Below the pieces are notes generated by a model, which made no database searches, was not told the DNA's origin, and saw only the letters and a list, made by a program, of their open reading frames with translations. Both the position numbers and the translations under genes were made by a program. This document shows, one piece after another, positions 1-9,171 of a stretch of 64,000 bases of DNA (the stretch's first letter is position 1; every line of letters starts with the position of its first letter). Origin of the DNA: Ardenticatenaceae bacterium (GTDB lineage: Bacteria; Chloroflexota; Anaerolineae; Promineifilales; Promineifilaceae). The stretch is taken from NCBI GenBank assembly GCA_020634455.1, contig JACKBQ010000001.1, forward strand, positions 434,001 through 498,000, read 5' to 3'.

Positions 1-2
1 TG

Positions 3-251
3 GGCAAGCCTGATCCGGCCGTGTATCGCGCGGCGATTTCTGCCTTGAACATTGCACCCCATGAAGGCCTGGCTCTGGAAGATTCGTCCAACGGGGTGAC
101 GGCGGCCAAAGGGGCGGGTTTGTGGTGTACGGCCGTTCCCAACCAGATGACCCGCGACCTCAACTTTGACCATGCCGATTACCGCCTGAGCGCCCTCACC
201 GAGATGCCGCTTAGCCAGCTCATTGCGGAGGTGACGCATGGCGCAATCTAA
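3..251 (+). CDS. HAD-superfamily hydrolase, C-terminal fragment
   Basis: Open from the left edge of the window, so the 5' part is missing. The visible residues begin GKPDPAVY, the HAD motif III lysine region, and continue to LEDSSNG, the motif IV acidic loop of beta-phosphoglucomutase-like phosphatases (HAD subfamily IA). The nucleophile Asp motif and the cap domain lie outside the window, so the substrate cannot be inferred. The gene overlaps the next one by 14 nt, which suggests translational coupling with the MazG-like pyrophosphohydrolase. The HAD family assignment is secure; the exact enzyme is not. Confidence 0.85.
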   Translation, partial: GKPDPAVYRAAISALNIAPHEGLALEDSSNGVTAAKGAGLWCTAVPNQMTRDLNFDHADYRLSALTEMPLSQLIAEVTHGAI

Positions 252-699
252 TCCCCCGATGCCTCAGCCAGGGTTGACCAACGCCCAAAAAATTGTGGAA
301 TTCCACGACGCCGTGGGGTCGCCCGTGCCAGAAAAGCCAATCGTGCCGCCACTGGCAATTTTGCAGCTCCGCCAAAAGCTGCTTCAGGAAGAGTTTGCGG
401 AGGCAAGTGAGGCGTTGGGGGAATTAACGGCCGTTCTCCAAGCCGACCAACTGCTGCAACCTGCCGACGTTACCGATTGGGTGCATGAACTGGCTGACCT
501 GCTTTACGTGACCTATGGTGCGATTCTTGCCTGCGGCGTGGACCCCGACCCCGTTTTTGCCGAAGTACACCGCGCCAACCTGAGCAAAGCAGGCGGCCCC
601 CGCCGCGCCGACGGCAAAATCCTCAAGCCACCCGGCTGGCAGCCCGCCGACGTGCGTGGCGTGATTGAAAAACAGGTGAACGGAAGTAATCGAGATTAG
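238..699 (+). CDS. MazG-like nucleotide pyrophosphohydrolase
   Basis: A 153-residue protein. The core has the MazG/PRA-PH helical pattern: a first acidic helix with EEFAEASEA near residues 50-58, then HELADLLYVTYG near residues 83-94, where the Glu and Asp would bind Mg. The C-terminal part reads AEVHRANLSKAGG, typical of the MazG-like family that hydrolyses (d)NTPs to NMP and pyrophosphate. The ATG lies inside the end of the upstream HAD gene, so the two are probably translated together, which fits nucleotide housecleaning. The final three codons and stop (NRD, TAG) lie in the left arm of a repeat-derived hairpin, so the native C-terminus may have been replaced by repeat sequence. Confidence 0.8.
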   Translation: MAQSNPPMPQPGLTNAQKIVEFHDAVGSPVPEKPIVPPLAILQLRQKLLQEEFAEASEALGELTAVLQADQLLQPADVTDWVHELADLLYVTYGAILACGVDPDPVFAEVHRANLSKAGGPRRADGKILKPPGWQPADVRGVIEKQVNGSNRD

Positions 700-740
700 A
701 GATTGGAGATTAAAAGCGCCCAATCTCCAGTCTCTAATCT
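692..740. repeat. Intergenic hairpin of the GAGATTGGAGATT short-repeat family
   Basis: The left arm is a degenerate tandem of GAGATTNGAGATTGGAGATT type. The right arm is its complement (CAATCTCCAGTCTCTAATCT), separated by a short loop. It covers the end of the MazG-like gene and the spacer before the DUF2785 gene. The same family recurs at 21392-21457, 22432-22507 and 54874-54941. Confidence 0.8.
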
Positions 741-751
741 TCCCAAAAACC

Positions 752-1633
752 ATGAAACTGAGTGAACGCGCCTTAAAAGACCAGCTTTACGAGATTGCCG
801 ACAACGAGTTTGCCTTGCCAGAGCACGCCAAGGCAATGCCCCGCGTGCTGGAAATGCTGCCCCATCTCGGCAGCCCAGATGCGGAACTGCGGGACGATTT
901 GATTTACAGCACATTGGCCACCTGGATTTTGGCCGACAAGCTTGAGGATGACGATCTGAAGGCGTTGCTGCGCCAAATGCTCACCGAAGAACACATTTTT
1001 TACAAGCTGGGCGAAGCGGATACCGACTCGATTTTTATGCGCAGCTTTTCGGTATTGTTAGTGCCTTTGATTTTGATTCGACAACGGGCACGGCCGTTTC
1101 TCATGCCTTATGAACTGCGCGAACTGAAGGTAAAGCTGCTGGATTATCTAGAGCGGGAGCAGGATTTGCGCGGCTTTGTGCTGGATGAAGACCAGGCGGG
1201 CGAGCCAAAGGGGTGGGCCCACGCCATCGCCCACACGGCCGACGCGCTCGATGATTTGGTGCAGTGCAAAGACATGGGTGGCGAGGAATTACTGGAAATT
1301 TTAGACGCCATTCGCCAGCGCATTGCCGAGCCGAAGTTGGTTTTTACCCACTCCGAGGATGAGCGGCTGGTGACGCCAGTCATTGCTGCGTTGGGGCGCA
1401 AATTGCTCACCCCCGCTGATGTGCAAAGTTGGTTGGCGGGCTTTGTGCCATTGGCCAAGCAAAAAGAGCCATTCCCTGACTGCTACCGCCAGGCGCAAAA
1501 CGTGAAGAACTTTTTGCGCAGCCTCTACTTCCGCGCCCGCAAGCCAGAAACAGCCGAACAAATCGGCGACCCCAGCGCCAGCGCCCTGGCCGACCTGGTG
1601 GGCAAAACCCTCCAAACCATCGCCCTTTTCTAA
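752..1633 (+). CDS. DUF2785 family protein
   Basis: A 293-residue, largely helical cytoplasmic protein without a signal peptide or membrane segment. The segment KGWAHAIAHTADALDDL (about residues 150-166) is characteristic of DUF2785, a family of unknown function with HEAT-like helical repeats found in Firmicutes and Chloroflexota. The nearby hydrophobic stretch FSVLLVPLILI (about 98-108) looks like a buried helix rather than a membrane anchor. The gene stands alone, preceded by a repeat hairpin and followed by a convergent monooxygenase gene. No catalytic motif is visible. Confidence 0.75.
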   Translation: MKLSERALKDQLYEIADNEFALPEHAKAMPRVLEMLPHLGSPDAELRDDLIYSTLATWILADKLEDDDLKALLRQMLTEEHIFYKLGEADTDSIFMRSFSVLLVPLILIRQRARPFLMPYELRELKVKLLDYLEREQDLRGFVLDEDQAGEPKGWAHAIAHTADALDDLVQCKDMGGEELLEILDAIRQRIAEPKLVFTHSEDERLVTPVIAALGRKLLTPADVQSWLAGFVPLAKQKEPFPDCYRQAQNVKNFLRSLYFRARKPETAEQIGDPSASALADLVGKTLQTIALF

Positions 1634-1639
1634 CAGGAG

Positions 1640-1712
1640 TCATGCTGAGTAAAGCGAAGCATCCCGTCCAAGTTGGTTGGGATGCTTCATTGCGCTCCGC
1701 TCCATTCAGAAT
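1640..1712. repeat. GTCATGCTGA...GAAGCATCCC dispersed repeat
   Basis: Contains AGTCATGCTGAGTAAAGCG, GAAGCATCCC and the inverted GGGATGCTTCATTGCGCTCC. This imperfect inverted repeat recurs at 42691-42751 and, more diverged, at 44278-44336. Related GTCATGCTGA elements are widespread in bacterial spacers. It lies between two convergent genes. Confidence 0.7.
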
Positions 1713-1725
1713 GCCATGTTCGCTG

Positions 1726-2016
1726 CTAAAACACCGCCTCGTAATGCTCCACGGTGGGGAATGGGTCGTAGAAGTGGTGGAGGAGTGCCTTCCATTGCTG
1801 ATATTCGGCCGATTGGCGGAAGCCGATGGTGTGATCCTCCAACGTTTGCCAGCGCACCAGCAAAACGTACTGGTTGGGCACCTCCAGGCATTTTTGCAGC
1901 TCGTGGCTGACGTACCCGCCCATCCCAGAAATGATTTTTTGGGCCTGGGCAAAGGTGGCTTCGAAAGCGGCCGTTTCCCCCGCCTTCACATTCAAAATAG
2001 CAACCTCTAAAATCAT
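1726..2016 (-). CDS. Antibiotic biosynthesis monooxygenase (ABM) domain protein
   Basis: A 96-residue single-domain protein. The start was placed at the ATG at 2014-2016 because GGGAGA lies 5-10 nt upstream; the longer open frame would run through the tRNA. The pattern MILEVAILNVKAGETAAFE, VPNQYVLLVRWQTLEDH, and SAEYQQWKALLHHFY matches the ABM/DUF4865-like dimeric ferredoxin-like fold. Members include small quinol monooxygenases and haem-degrading enzymes, but many have no known activity. No haem-ligand motif can be identified, so the substrate is unknown. Confidence 0.8.
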   Translation of the reverse strand: MILEVAILNVKAGETAAFEATFAQAQKIISGMGGYVSHELQKCLEVPNQYVLLVRWQTLEDHTIGFRQSAEYQQWKALLHHFYDPFPTVEHYEAVF

Positions 2017-2028
2017 CGGTTTCTCCCA

Positions 2029-2060
2029 AAAAGAAAAAGGACACCCATCTGGATGTCCTT
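2029..2060 (-). terminator. Rho-independent terminator after tRNA-Ser
   Basis: On the minus strand, AAGGACA and TGTCCTT form a stem around a CCAGATGG core and are followed by TTTTTCTTTTT. It lies 11 nt downstream of the tRNA 3' end and just before the ABM gene start. The tRNA is therefore probably terminated here, with the ABM gene using read-through or its own promoter. Confidence 0.75.
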
Positions 2061-2070
2061 CTTCGTTAGG

Positions 2071-2157
2071 CGGAGAGGGTGGGATTCGAACCCACGGTGA
2101 CCGCAAGGCCACAGTGCTTTTCGAGAGCACCCCGATCGTCCACTCTGGCACCTCTCC
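2071..2157 (-). tRNA. tRNA-Ser (anticodon CGA)
   Basis: An 87-nt class II tRNA. On the minus strand it begins GGAGAGG and ends CCTCTCC plus discriminator G, giving a perfect 7-bp acceptor stem. The anticodon arm is GTGCT-CTCGAAA-AGCAC, so the anticodon is CGA and the codon read is UCG. A long variable arm (TGTGGCC TTGCGGTCACC) and the TΨC loop GTTCGAATC are present, both typical of serine tRNAs. CCA is not encoded; CCTA follows the discriminator. Confidence 0.95.
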
Positions 2158-2165
2158 GTGTTTGG

Positions 2166-2240
2166 TATTCGGTAATCGGTGGTCGGTAATCGGTTTACCG
2201 ATTACCGTTTACGGATAACGGTTTACCGTTCACCGATTCC
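2166..2240. repeat. Hairpin of the CGGTAAACGGTAATC short-repeat family
   Basis: Arms built of GGTAATCGGT-type units face arms built of ACCGATTACCG-type units. It lies between the tRNA and the end of tadA and supplies the last two codons and the stop of tadA. The same family appears at 9146-9167 and 37640-37724. Confidence 0.75.
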
Positions 2241-2733
2241 TTAGCATTTGAAAAAATTGTTGTAAAAGCGCTGCCGCTTCATCTGCCAGCACGCCGCTGG
2301 TGATGCTGACGCGGTGGTTAAACTCCGTCACGTCCAGCACGTTGACGATGGAGCCGTGTGCCCCAAAGCGCACATCCTTGGCTCCGTACACCAGCCGAGG
2401 CAGCCGTGCCTGGATCATCGCACCGGCGCACATCGGGCATGGTTCCAACGTGCAGTAGAGCGTCACGTCTAGCAGCCGCCAGTTCTGCACGGTAACGGCC
2501 GTTTCCTTCAGCGCAATCATCTCAGCATGGGCGGTGGGGTCTTGGTCGCTTTCTTTGCGGTTGAAGCCCTGGCCAACGATACGGCCGTCCTTCACCGCCA
2601 CCGCACCTACGGGAACCTCGCCCAGCGCCGCGGCCTCAGCCGCCAATTCCAGCGCCACCCGCATCCACCGCTCATCTTCAGCCGCTTGCGCTTCGTCTGG
2701 TTCGTTCGGATTGATAACGTGCAATTCATTCAC
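2230..2733 (-). CDS. tadA: tRNA-specific adenosine deaminase TadA
   Basis: A 167-residue cytidine/adenosine deaminase-fold enzyme that converts A34 of tRNA-Arg(ACG) to inosine. The zinc and catalytic motifs are intact: HAEMIAL with H69 and E71, and PCPMCAGAMIQARL with C99 and C102. The TadA-specific C-terminal part contains VYGAKDVRFGAHGSIVNVL and EFNHRV. The N-terminus has about 22 extra, Glu/Asp-rich residues before the conserved ERWMRVALELA helix. An internal start at the Met of that helix is possible, but the upstream ATG is used here. Confidence 0.93.
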   Translation of the reverse strand: MNELHVINPNEPDEAQAAEDERWMRVALELAAEAAALGEVPVGAVAVKDGRIVGQGFNRKESDQDPTAHAEMIALKETAVTVQNWRLLDVTLYCTLEPCPMCAGAMIQARLPRLVYGAKDVRFGAHGSIVNVLDVTEFNHRVSITSGVLADEAAALLQQFFQMLRNR

Positions 2734-2784
2734 AGCGCCAGAATTATAACAAACTCATCCTTGGCAAGCGAACCTGGAAAAGAA

Positions 2785-2870
2785 TTTATACAAAGACACG
2801 AAGAAAGGAAGGAACAAATAAAAAGCTTTTCGTTCTTTTGTTCCTCTGTATCTTTGCACCTTTGTATAAA
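2785..2870. repeat. Hairpin of the ATACAAAGACACGAAGG family
   Basis: The left arm TTTATACAAAGACACGAAG continues into AAAGGAAGGAACAAA. The right arm TTTGTTCC...CTTTGTATAAA is its near-complement around an AAAAGCTTTT centre. It fills most of the spacer between the divergent tadA and alpha-2-macroglobulin genes. Confidence 0.75.
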
Positions 2871-3064
2871 AATATAGATTCTCAAACACGCCGCGTAGTG
2901 AAATCGGCGTGCAAAAAATGGGAAATTGTGCCCCTAGTTGCCTTTGGCATATGATATGATTAGCTAGTGAGAAAGCTTTGAATCCTTGGGAACGACGGGA
3001 ACCTTTTCACCTGTTTTGCCATTTAAACGATATGTTCTGTCCATGTATTGGAGAAAAAGACGCT

Positions 3065-6000
3065 ATGCGTAAAAACCGACTATTTTCTATTTTTGTGATT
3101 TTATTGTTGATTGTGGTGGCCTGCCGCGAAGAGGAACCGCTGCCTACGGCCGTTCCCACCGTCACCCTGCCCACTCCCATCCCCACCTCGACCCCCATCG
3201 CCACGGAATCTGGCACGGAAACGGCCGTTGTCAACACCGCTCCCATCCAGATTGACCCGGCGGACATTGATTGGGCACCGCAAGTCATCTACAGCAGCCC
3301 TGCCCCCGGCGAAGAGGTGCTGCTCAACGGCGCGATCACCATTCGCTTTGACCAGCCGATGGACCAGCGCTCCGTCGAAGACGCCTTTAGCGTGACGCCC
3401 ACTGGAGAGAGCCAAAAAGTGAACGGCAATTTCTCCTGGCCCCGCCCGGATACCCTGGTTTTTACGCCCCAAACCGATTACCAGCGCCGCCAAACGTATA
3501 ACGTGCAAATTGGGGAAACGGCCGCTTCCGCCAACGGACTCACGATTGATGTCCCCCTCGAACTGACGCTGCAAACGGTGGGTGCCCTCGAAGTCAGCCA
3601 GATTATCCCCGCCGACGGCAGCGTGGGCGTGCAAACCGACGGCGCGATCACCGTCTTGTTCAACCGGCCCGTGGTGCCCCTGGTGAGCAGCGGCCAGCAG
3701 GCCGATCTGCCCCAGCCGCTGAGTTTTGACCCGCCCGTGAGCGGGCAGGGCGAATGGACCTCCACCAGCATCTACCGCTTTGTGCCTGATGAGCCGCTGG
3801 CTGGCGCGACCAACTATCGCCTGGCCATTGACGACGCGCTCACCGACGTGGTCGGCGTGAGTCTGGCCAGCCCGTTCAGCAGCCAGTTCACCACGCTCAG
3901 CCCGGAAATTGTGAGCATCCAGCCAGACAGCACCGCCAATCTGGTGCCCACGGCCCCTATCACCATCACCTTCAACATGCCGATGGACCGCGCTGCGGCT
4001 GAATCCGCCATCTCGCTGACTGGCTTTGACGCACCCGCCGCCGACATCGCTTACGAATGGTTGGAAGATGACCGCGTGGTGCAGCTCACCCCGCAAGAGA
4101 TTTTGGCGCTGGACACCACCTACCAGCTGCAAATCAATAATTCGGCCCGTGCTGCCAACGGCGCAGCTAGCCTGGCGGGCACCGAAACGGTCACCTACCA
4201 GACCGTGCCGCTACCCGGCATTGTGCGCACCATGCCGCCTCCCGGTGGCCCCGTTGAGCGCTTCCAGCGCGGCGTGACCATCCAGTTTGCCTCACCGATG
4301 GATTGGGATACGGTGGAAGGCAACATTCGCATCGATCCTGAACCGGCCACGATACGGCCGTTTATCAACCAGTTCAGCAACGAAATCAGCCTCGACTTCA
4401 ACCTGGAGCTGAACACCACCTACACCATTATCGTGCCTGGCTTTGTGGCCGATCCGTATGGCAACACCCTGGGTGAACCGTACACGTTCCGCTTTACCAC
4501 ACCAGGGCGCGTGCCGATTGCCTCGCTGGGTCTGCCGCCGCGCCTCAGCCAGTTCAGCACCAGCTTCTCGACGAATGTGGACGTGATTCACGTCAACGTT
4601 TCCCAACTGGACATGGCTCTGTACAACGTCGGTCTGCCGCTTAATTTGCTAAATCGGCCGTATGATGTCTACGAATACAATCCGGCCGCCGCGCCGCTGC
4701 GCACCTGGTCCTTGCCCCAAACCGCCGAGCGGGATAGCGTAAACACGCTCACCGTGCCGCTGGCGGGTGAGGGCGGGGGCGCACTGGCTCCCGGCGTTTA
4801 CCTGCTCACCGTGGACGCCCCGGAAATCGGCGAGGACGTGCGCTACTGGCAAAACCAGCGCCATTTGCTGGTCGTCGCCGACACCAACATCGTCGTGAAA
4901 GAGATGTTTGGCGCGGTCCACGTCTGGGTGACTGAGTTGCAATCGGGCCAGCCCGCCGCCGGACGCAATCTAACGCTGTACAGCGAGCAGGGGGTGTCTT
5001 TGGGCACGGCCGTTTCCGACCAGAACGGGTTTGCCCAGTTTGAGTACAACCCCACCCAAAACTATCTGGAAGGCGTGACTGTGATCAGCGGCCAGCCGGG
5101 GCAGGCCGGTTTTGGCATCGGCAGCTCCATTTGGGATGAAACGATTCGCCCCTGGGAGTTCAACATTCCTGCCAACAGCGGCGACGAGGTAGACACCTTC
5201 GCCTACATCTACACCGACCGGCCCATCTACCGCCCCGGTGACACGATCTACTTCAAAGGCATCGTGCGGGAGACAAATTACGGCCGTTACAATCCCCCCA
5301 CCGTCACCGAGCTAGACCTGCGGCTGGGCAGCCAAAACTTCTTCGGCGGCGAGCCGTTTGAGCGCAACCTGCCCGTCACCGTGGGGCCAGATGGCACTTT
5401 CAGCGGCGAATACCAGATTCCCGCCGACATCAATCTCGGTTCGTACCAGCTTTACGTGCAGATGCCAGACGTGGAAGCGTTCCGCCAGTTCACCGTGGCT
5501 GAATACCGTGCCCCGGAATTTCTGGTCGAAATGACCCCCGCCGAGCCGGAGCAGCTGCGCGGCGAAAGCGTCTCCGTTACCGTGAGCGCCGAATACTTGT
5601 TTGGCGGCTCCGCCACCGATTTGCCGGTGGATTGGACGGTCTACGAGCAGGCGTACCAGCCATCGTTTGACGGCCCGTTTTACAGCTTTGGCGATGGCGG
5701 CGGCTTTTTGTATGAAGACCCCGGCCTGTTTGGCGGGTTTGGCGGCGGCGGTTTTGGCAACTACCTGCTCAACGGCAGCGGCGTGACGGATGAAAACGGC
5801 CGTCTCACCATCACCCTGCCCGCCGACCTGCTGCAAGACGCCGAACCAGGCAGCCGCGTCATTACCATCGAGGCGGTGGTGCGTGATTTGTCTGAGTTTG
5901 GCGTTACCAGCCGTGCGACGGTGACAATGCACGCGGCGGAGCTGTACGTGGGCGTCCAGCCAGACGACTTTATTGGCCGGGCTAACACAGCCGCCACCGT

Positions 6001-9000
6001 TAATTTGCAAACGATGGATTGGGACGGAACGGCCGTTCCCAACCAACAAGTTGAAGTGGTGTTCTACCGCCGCGACTGGATTCCCAACCGCAACCAGGAT
6101 TACGGCATCTACTACACCAGTTGGGACGCCGTAGACACCGAAGTTGCTACTGCTCGCGTTACCACCGACGGGCAGGGCAAGGCCACCGCCAGCTTCACCC
6201 CCAGAGAGGGTGGCACCTACCTGGCTGTGGCTACCGTGGTGGATGGCAGCGGTCGGGAACAGTTCAGCAGCACAACGATTTGGGTTGCCGACAGCGGCAG
6301 CATTGGCTGGCAGGTGGACCCGCGTGACAAGACGATGGAACTGACGCCCGATGCCACCAGCTACGCCCCCGGCGACACCGCCCGCGTGCTGATTCAATCC
6401 CCGTTTAGCCAGCCAGTGCGAGCCTGGCTCACCATTGAGCGTGGCCAACTGCTGACGCAGCAGGTGATCACCGTGGACGGCAGCAGCGACGTGATCGAAA
6501 TTCCCATCACGCCGGAGATGGCTCCCAACGCCTTTGTGACCATCACCGCCATCAAGGGCGTCACCGACGGCGGCAGTCGCTACCCGGAGATGCGCATCGG
6601 CATCGCCGAACTGCCGGTTTCTGCCGAACAGCAAACGCTCACCGTCACGCTGTCGCCCAATGAAGAGAGCTTTGGGCCGGGGGATACGGCCGTTTACACC
6701 GTCACCGTCACCGACTACCAGGGCAATCCCGTCCAGGCAGATGTGTCGCTGGCGCTGGTGGATTTGGCCGTGCTGACTTTGAAAGAAGACAACGCGCCCA
6801 ACATCGTGGACGCTTTTTATGCCGAGCAGCCGTACCGCAGCCGCATCGGTTCCGGCCTCGTCTTTTCTGGCGAGGGGTATCCGATTGAGGTGCCCGTGGA
6901 GCAGCTTGGGTTGGGCGGCGGTGGCGGCGGCGAAGCGCTGGACACCACCGTGGCTCGCCTGGCTGGCGACGACGAGGACGGCGTGCGGCAAGATTTCCCC
7001 GACACGGCGTTCTGGCAGGCCAGCCTGACCACGGACGCCAGCGGCCAGGCCACCATCGAGATTCCCCTGCCGGACAGCCTGACCACCTGGCGGCTGAGCA
7101 GCAAGGCGGTCACCCAGGATACGCTGGTGGGCCAAAGTGCGGTGGACATCATCACCACGCTGCCGCTGCTGATTCGGCCCGTCACCCCGCGCTTCTTCAC
7201 CGCTGGGGACGTGGTGGAGCTGGGGGCGATTGTGAATAATAACACGGGGGATGCGCTGGAAACGGCCGTTACCCTCCAGGCTACCGGCGTCACTCTCAGC
7301 GGCCCGGCTAACCAAACCGTCACCGTGCCCGCCAACGGGCAAATGCTGGTGCGGTGGCCCGTCACCGTGGAAAACGTGGCAGGTGTTGACCTCACCTTCC
7401 GCGTGGCAGGCGGCGAGTACAGAGACGCCACCAAACCCACCATCAGCGACGGCAATGAAATCCCGGTGTATCGCTACACCGGGGACGACATTGTGGCGAC
7501 GGCAGGGCAGTTAGACGATGCTGGTAATCGCGTTGAAGCGATTTTGCTGCCGCCGGGTGTCGATCCAACGCAGGGCGAAGTGGCGATTAGCCTCAGCCCG
7601 TCGCTGGCGGCGGCGCTAGTAGACAGCATCGAGCTGAACAACGAAGAACCGTACCTCTCGCTCTGCCCCTACGCCGTGACCGACCGGCTGCTGCCCAACG
7701 TGGCCTTGCTCGGCCTGGCCCAACGCCTGGATGGGGCCGGTTTGGCGGCAAACGCCATCGCTGAATCGGAAACGATTGTGACGCTGGGCATTTCCCAACT
7801 GCAACAAATGGTCCTTTCCGACGGCGGCTGGGGCTGGTGCAGCAGCGTGGAAAGCGACCCGTGGCTGACGGCGTACGCGCTCTTTGGCCTGACCCAGGCA
7901 CGTGAACTGGGCTACGCGTCCCAAACCAGCGTGCTGGAAAATGCGGCCAACTATCTGGCGCGGCAGCTGGTTCAACCATCGCCGCAGCTCACCGCCTACG
8001 AGGTCAATCGCCAAGCGTTTTTCCTGTACGTTTTGGCGCAGCTCAACCCCACAGTGAGTGGGGATTTGGATCGGCTGGTGGAGACGAATCGTGCCCAGCT
8101 AGACCCGTATGCGCGGGCGCTGGTGGCCCTGGCTTACCAGGCGTTGGACGCCAAGCCAGAGCAGGTGGACCTGATGCTGACCGATCTGAATGACAGCGCC
8201 ATTGTCAGCGCCACGGGTACCCATTGGGAAGACGCCAGCCGCGACGTGCGCAATCTGAACAGTGACGTGCGCGGTACGGCCGTTGTGGTGCAGGCGCTGG
8301 CCGCATTGGAACCAGAAAATCCGCTGCTGCCGGGTGCGGTGCGCTGGCTGATGAGCGCCCGCACGGCGCAACTCTGGTCAACCTCGCACGAAACAGCCTG
8401 GACCATCTTCTCGCTGACGGAGTGGCTGGTGGCTACGGGCGAGCTGGACGCGAATTACGATTACAGCCTGGAAGTGAACTTGCAGCCGCTGACGGATGGT
8501 AGCTTCAGTACGAGCTCCATCACCAACAGCCGCAATTTGTCATTGCCGCTGGCTGATTTGCTGCTGGAAGATGCTAACTTCTTCAACTTTGGGCGTGGGG
8601 CGGGAAACGGCCGTCTTTACTACACCATGCACTTAGAGAGCAGTATCGATATGAACTTTGTGGAACCGGCCAATCGCGGCATCTCCGTGGAGCGTGTTTA
8701 CTACGATGCCGCCTGCGACCCGGAATCCACCACCTGCGAACCAATCACCGAGATTGACGCGGGGCAGCAGGTGCGCGTGGTGCTCACCATCATTGCCGAA
8801 AACGATTTGGTGTACGCCCGCATCGAGGACCCAATTCCGGCCGGAACCGAGGCGCTTGACCCAGGGCTGAACATCAATTCACCTACTCAGGGCGGCGAAG
8901 TGACCCGCGTGGATGCCGATTATCGCTTTGGCTTCTGGGGCTGGTGGGTGTTTAATCAGATTGAGTATCGGGATGAAGGCGTGGTTTTCCTGGCCAACTT

Positions 9001-9148
9001 CCTGCCTGCGGGCACGTACCAGTACAGCTACTATCTGCAAGCGGTCATTCCCGGCGAGTACCAGGTGCGGCCTACGTTTGCCAGTGAGACGTTTTTTCCG
9101 GCCGTGAACGGCCGTTCGGCCGGACTCATCTTCACCATTAACCCGTAA
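3065..9148 (+). CDS. Alpha-2-macroglobulin family lipoprotein with N-terminal Big_5 domains, thioester lost
   Basis: A 2027-residue surface lipoprotein. The start is the ATG at 3065: a GGAG lies 15 nt upstream and the first 20 residues form a type II signal peptide ending IVVAC (Cys20 lipobox). A Thr/Pro-rich linker follows, then about four Ig-like Big_5 (SbsA-like) domains, marked by recurring ITIRFDQPMD-type strands (residues about 80-500). MG domains follow, including YIYTDRPIYRPGDTIYFKG. The macroglobulin core is marked by TTWRLSSKAVTQDTLVGQS and by the alpha-helical thioester/complement-like domain with GGWGWC near 1590-1597. At the usual thioester site (CxEQ) the protein reads CPYA (Cys1534), so Glu and Gln are missing and no thioester can form. 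Glycine-rich patches lie around residues 870-905 and 1280. Bacterial homologues are thought to trap proteases; no pbpC-like partner is adjacent. It stands alone, between a repeat hairpin and a terminator. Confidence 0.9.
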   Translation: MRKNRLFSIFVILLLIVVACREEEPLPTAVPTVTLPTPIPTSTPIATESGTETAVVNTAPIQIDPADIDWAPQVIYSSPAPGEEVLLNGAITIRFDQPMDQRSVEDAFSVTPTGESQKVNGNFSWPRPDTLVFTPQTDYQRRQTYNVQIGETAASANGLTIDVPLELTLQTVGALEVSQIIPADGSVGVQTDGAITVLFNRPVVPLVSSGQQADLPQPLSFDPPVSGQGEWTSTSIYRFVPDEPLAGATNYRLAIDDALTDVVGVSLASPFSSQFTTLSPEIVSIQPDSTANLVPTAPITITFNMPMDRAAAESAISLTGFDAPAADIAYEWLEDDRVVQLTPQEILALDTTYQLQINNSARAANGAASLAGTETVTYQTVPLPGIVRTMPPPGGPVERFQRGVTIQFASPMDWDTVEGNIRIDPEPATIRPFINQFSNEISLDFNLELNTTYTIIVPGFVADPYGNTLGEPYTFRFTTPGRVPIASLGLPPRLSQFSTSFSTNVDVIHVNVSQLDMALYNVGLPLNLLNRPYDVYEYNPAAAPLRTWSLPQTAERDSVNTLTVPLAGEGGGALAPGVYLLTVDAPEIGEDVRYWQNQRHLLVVADTNIVVKEMFGAVHVWVTELQSGQPAAGRNLTLYSEQGVSLGTAVSDQNGFAQFEYNPTQNYLEGVTVISGQPGQAGFGIGSSIWDETIRPWEFNIPANSGDEVDTFAYIYTDRPIYRPGDTIYFKGIVRETNYGRYNPPTVTELDLRLGSQNFFGGEPFERNLPVTVGPDGTFSGEYQIPADINLGSYQLYVQMPDVEAFRQFTVAEYRAPEFLVEMTPAEPEQLRGESVSVTVSAEYLFGGSATDLPVDWTVYEQAYQPSFDGPFYSFGDGGGFLYEDPGLFGGFGGGGFGNYLLNGSGVTDENGRLTITLPADLLQDAEPGSRVITIEAVVRDLSEFGVTSRATVTMHAAELYVGVQPDDFIGRANTAATVNLQTMDWDGTAVPNQQVEVVFYRRDWIPNRNQDYGIYYTSWDAVDTEVATARVTTDGQGKATASFTPREGGTYLAVATVVDGSGREQFSSTTIWVADSGSIGWQVDPRDKTMELTPDATSYAPGDTARVLIQSPFSQPVRAWLTIERGQLLTQQVITVDGSSDVIEIPITPEMAPNAFVTITAIKGVTDGGSRYPEMRIGIAELPVSAEQQTLTVTLSPNEESFGPGDTAVYTVTVTDYQGNPVQADVSLALVDLAVLTLKEDNAPNIVDAFYAEQPYRSRIGSGLVFSGEGYPIEVPVEQLGLGGGGGGEALDTTVARLAGDDEDGVRQDFPDTAFWQASLTTDASGQATIEIPLPDSLTTWRLSSKAVTQDTLVGQSAVDIITTLPLLIRPVTPRFFTAGDVVELGAIVNNNTGDALETAVTLQATGVTLSGPANQTVTVPANGQMLVRWPVTVENVAGVDLTFRVAGGEYRDATKPTISDGNEIPVYRYTGDDIVATAGQLDDAGNRVEAILLPPGVDPTQGEVAISLSPSLAAALVDSIELNNEEPYLSLCPYAVTDRLLPNVALLGLAQRLDGAGLAANAIAESETIVTLGISQLQQMVLSDGGWGWCSSVESDPWLTAYALFGLTQARELGYASQTSVLENAANYLARQLVQPSPQLTAYEVNRQAFFLYVLAQLNPTVSGDLDRLVETNRAQLDPYARALVALAYQALDAKPEQVDLMLTDLNDSAIVSATGTHWEDASRDVRNLNSDVRGTAVVVQALAALEPENPLLPGAVRWLMSARTAQLWSTSHETAWTIFSLTEWLVATGELDANYDYSLEVNLQPLTDGSFSTSSITNSRNLSLPLADLLLEDANFFNFGRGAGNGRLYYTMHLESSIDMNFVEPANRGISVERVYYDAACDPESTTCEPITEIDAGQQVRVVLTIIAENDLVYARIEDPIPAGTEALDPGLNINSPTQGGEVTRVDADYRFGFWGWWVFNQIEYRDEGVVFLANFLPAGTYQYSYYLQAVIPGEYQVRPTFASETFFPAVNGRSAGLIFTINP

Positions 9149-9171
9149 ACGGTTTACCGTTTACCGATCCC

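Noticed and set aside
1642..2010. 122-codon plus-strand frame over the ABM gene
   Set aside because: It begins in a dispersed repeat and is the reverse of the ABM-domain gene, which has a ribosome site and family motifs.
5312..7342. 676-codon open frame on the minus strand, antisense to the macroglobulin gene
   Set aside because: It mirrors the codon structure of a GC-rich gene; residues are a His/Gly/Ala/Val-rich shadow without domains, and the plus-strand protein has clear family motifs.
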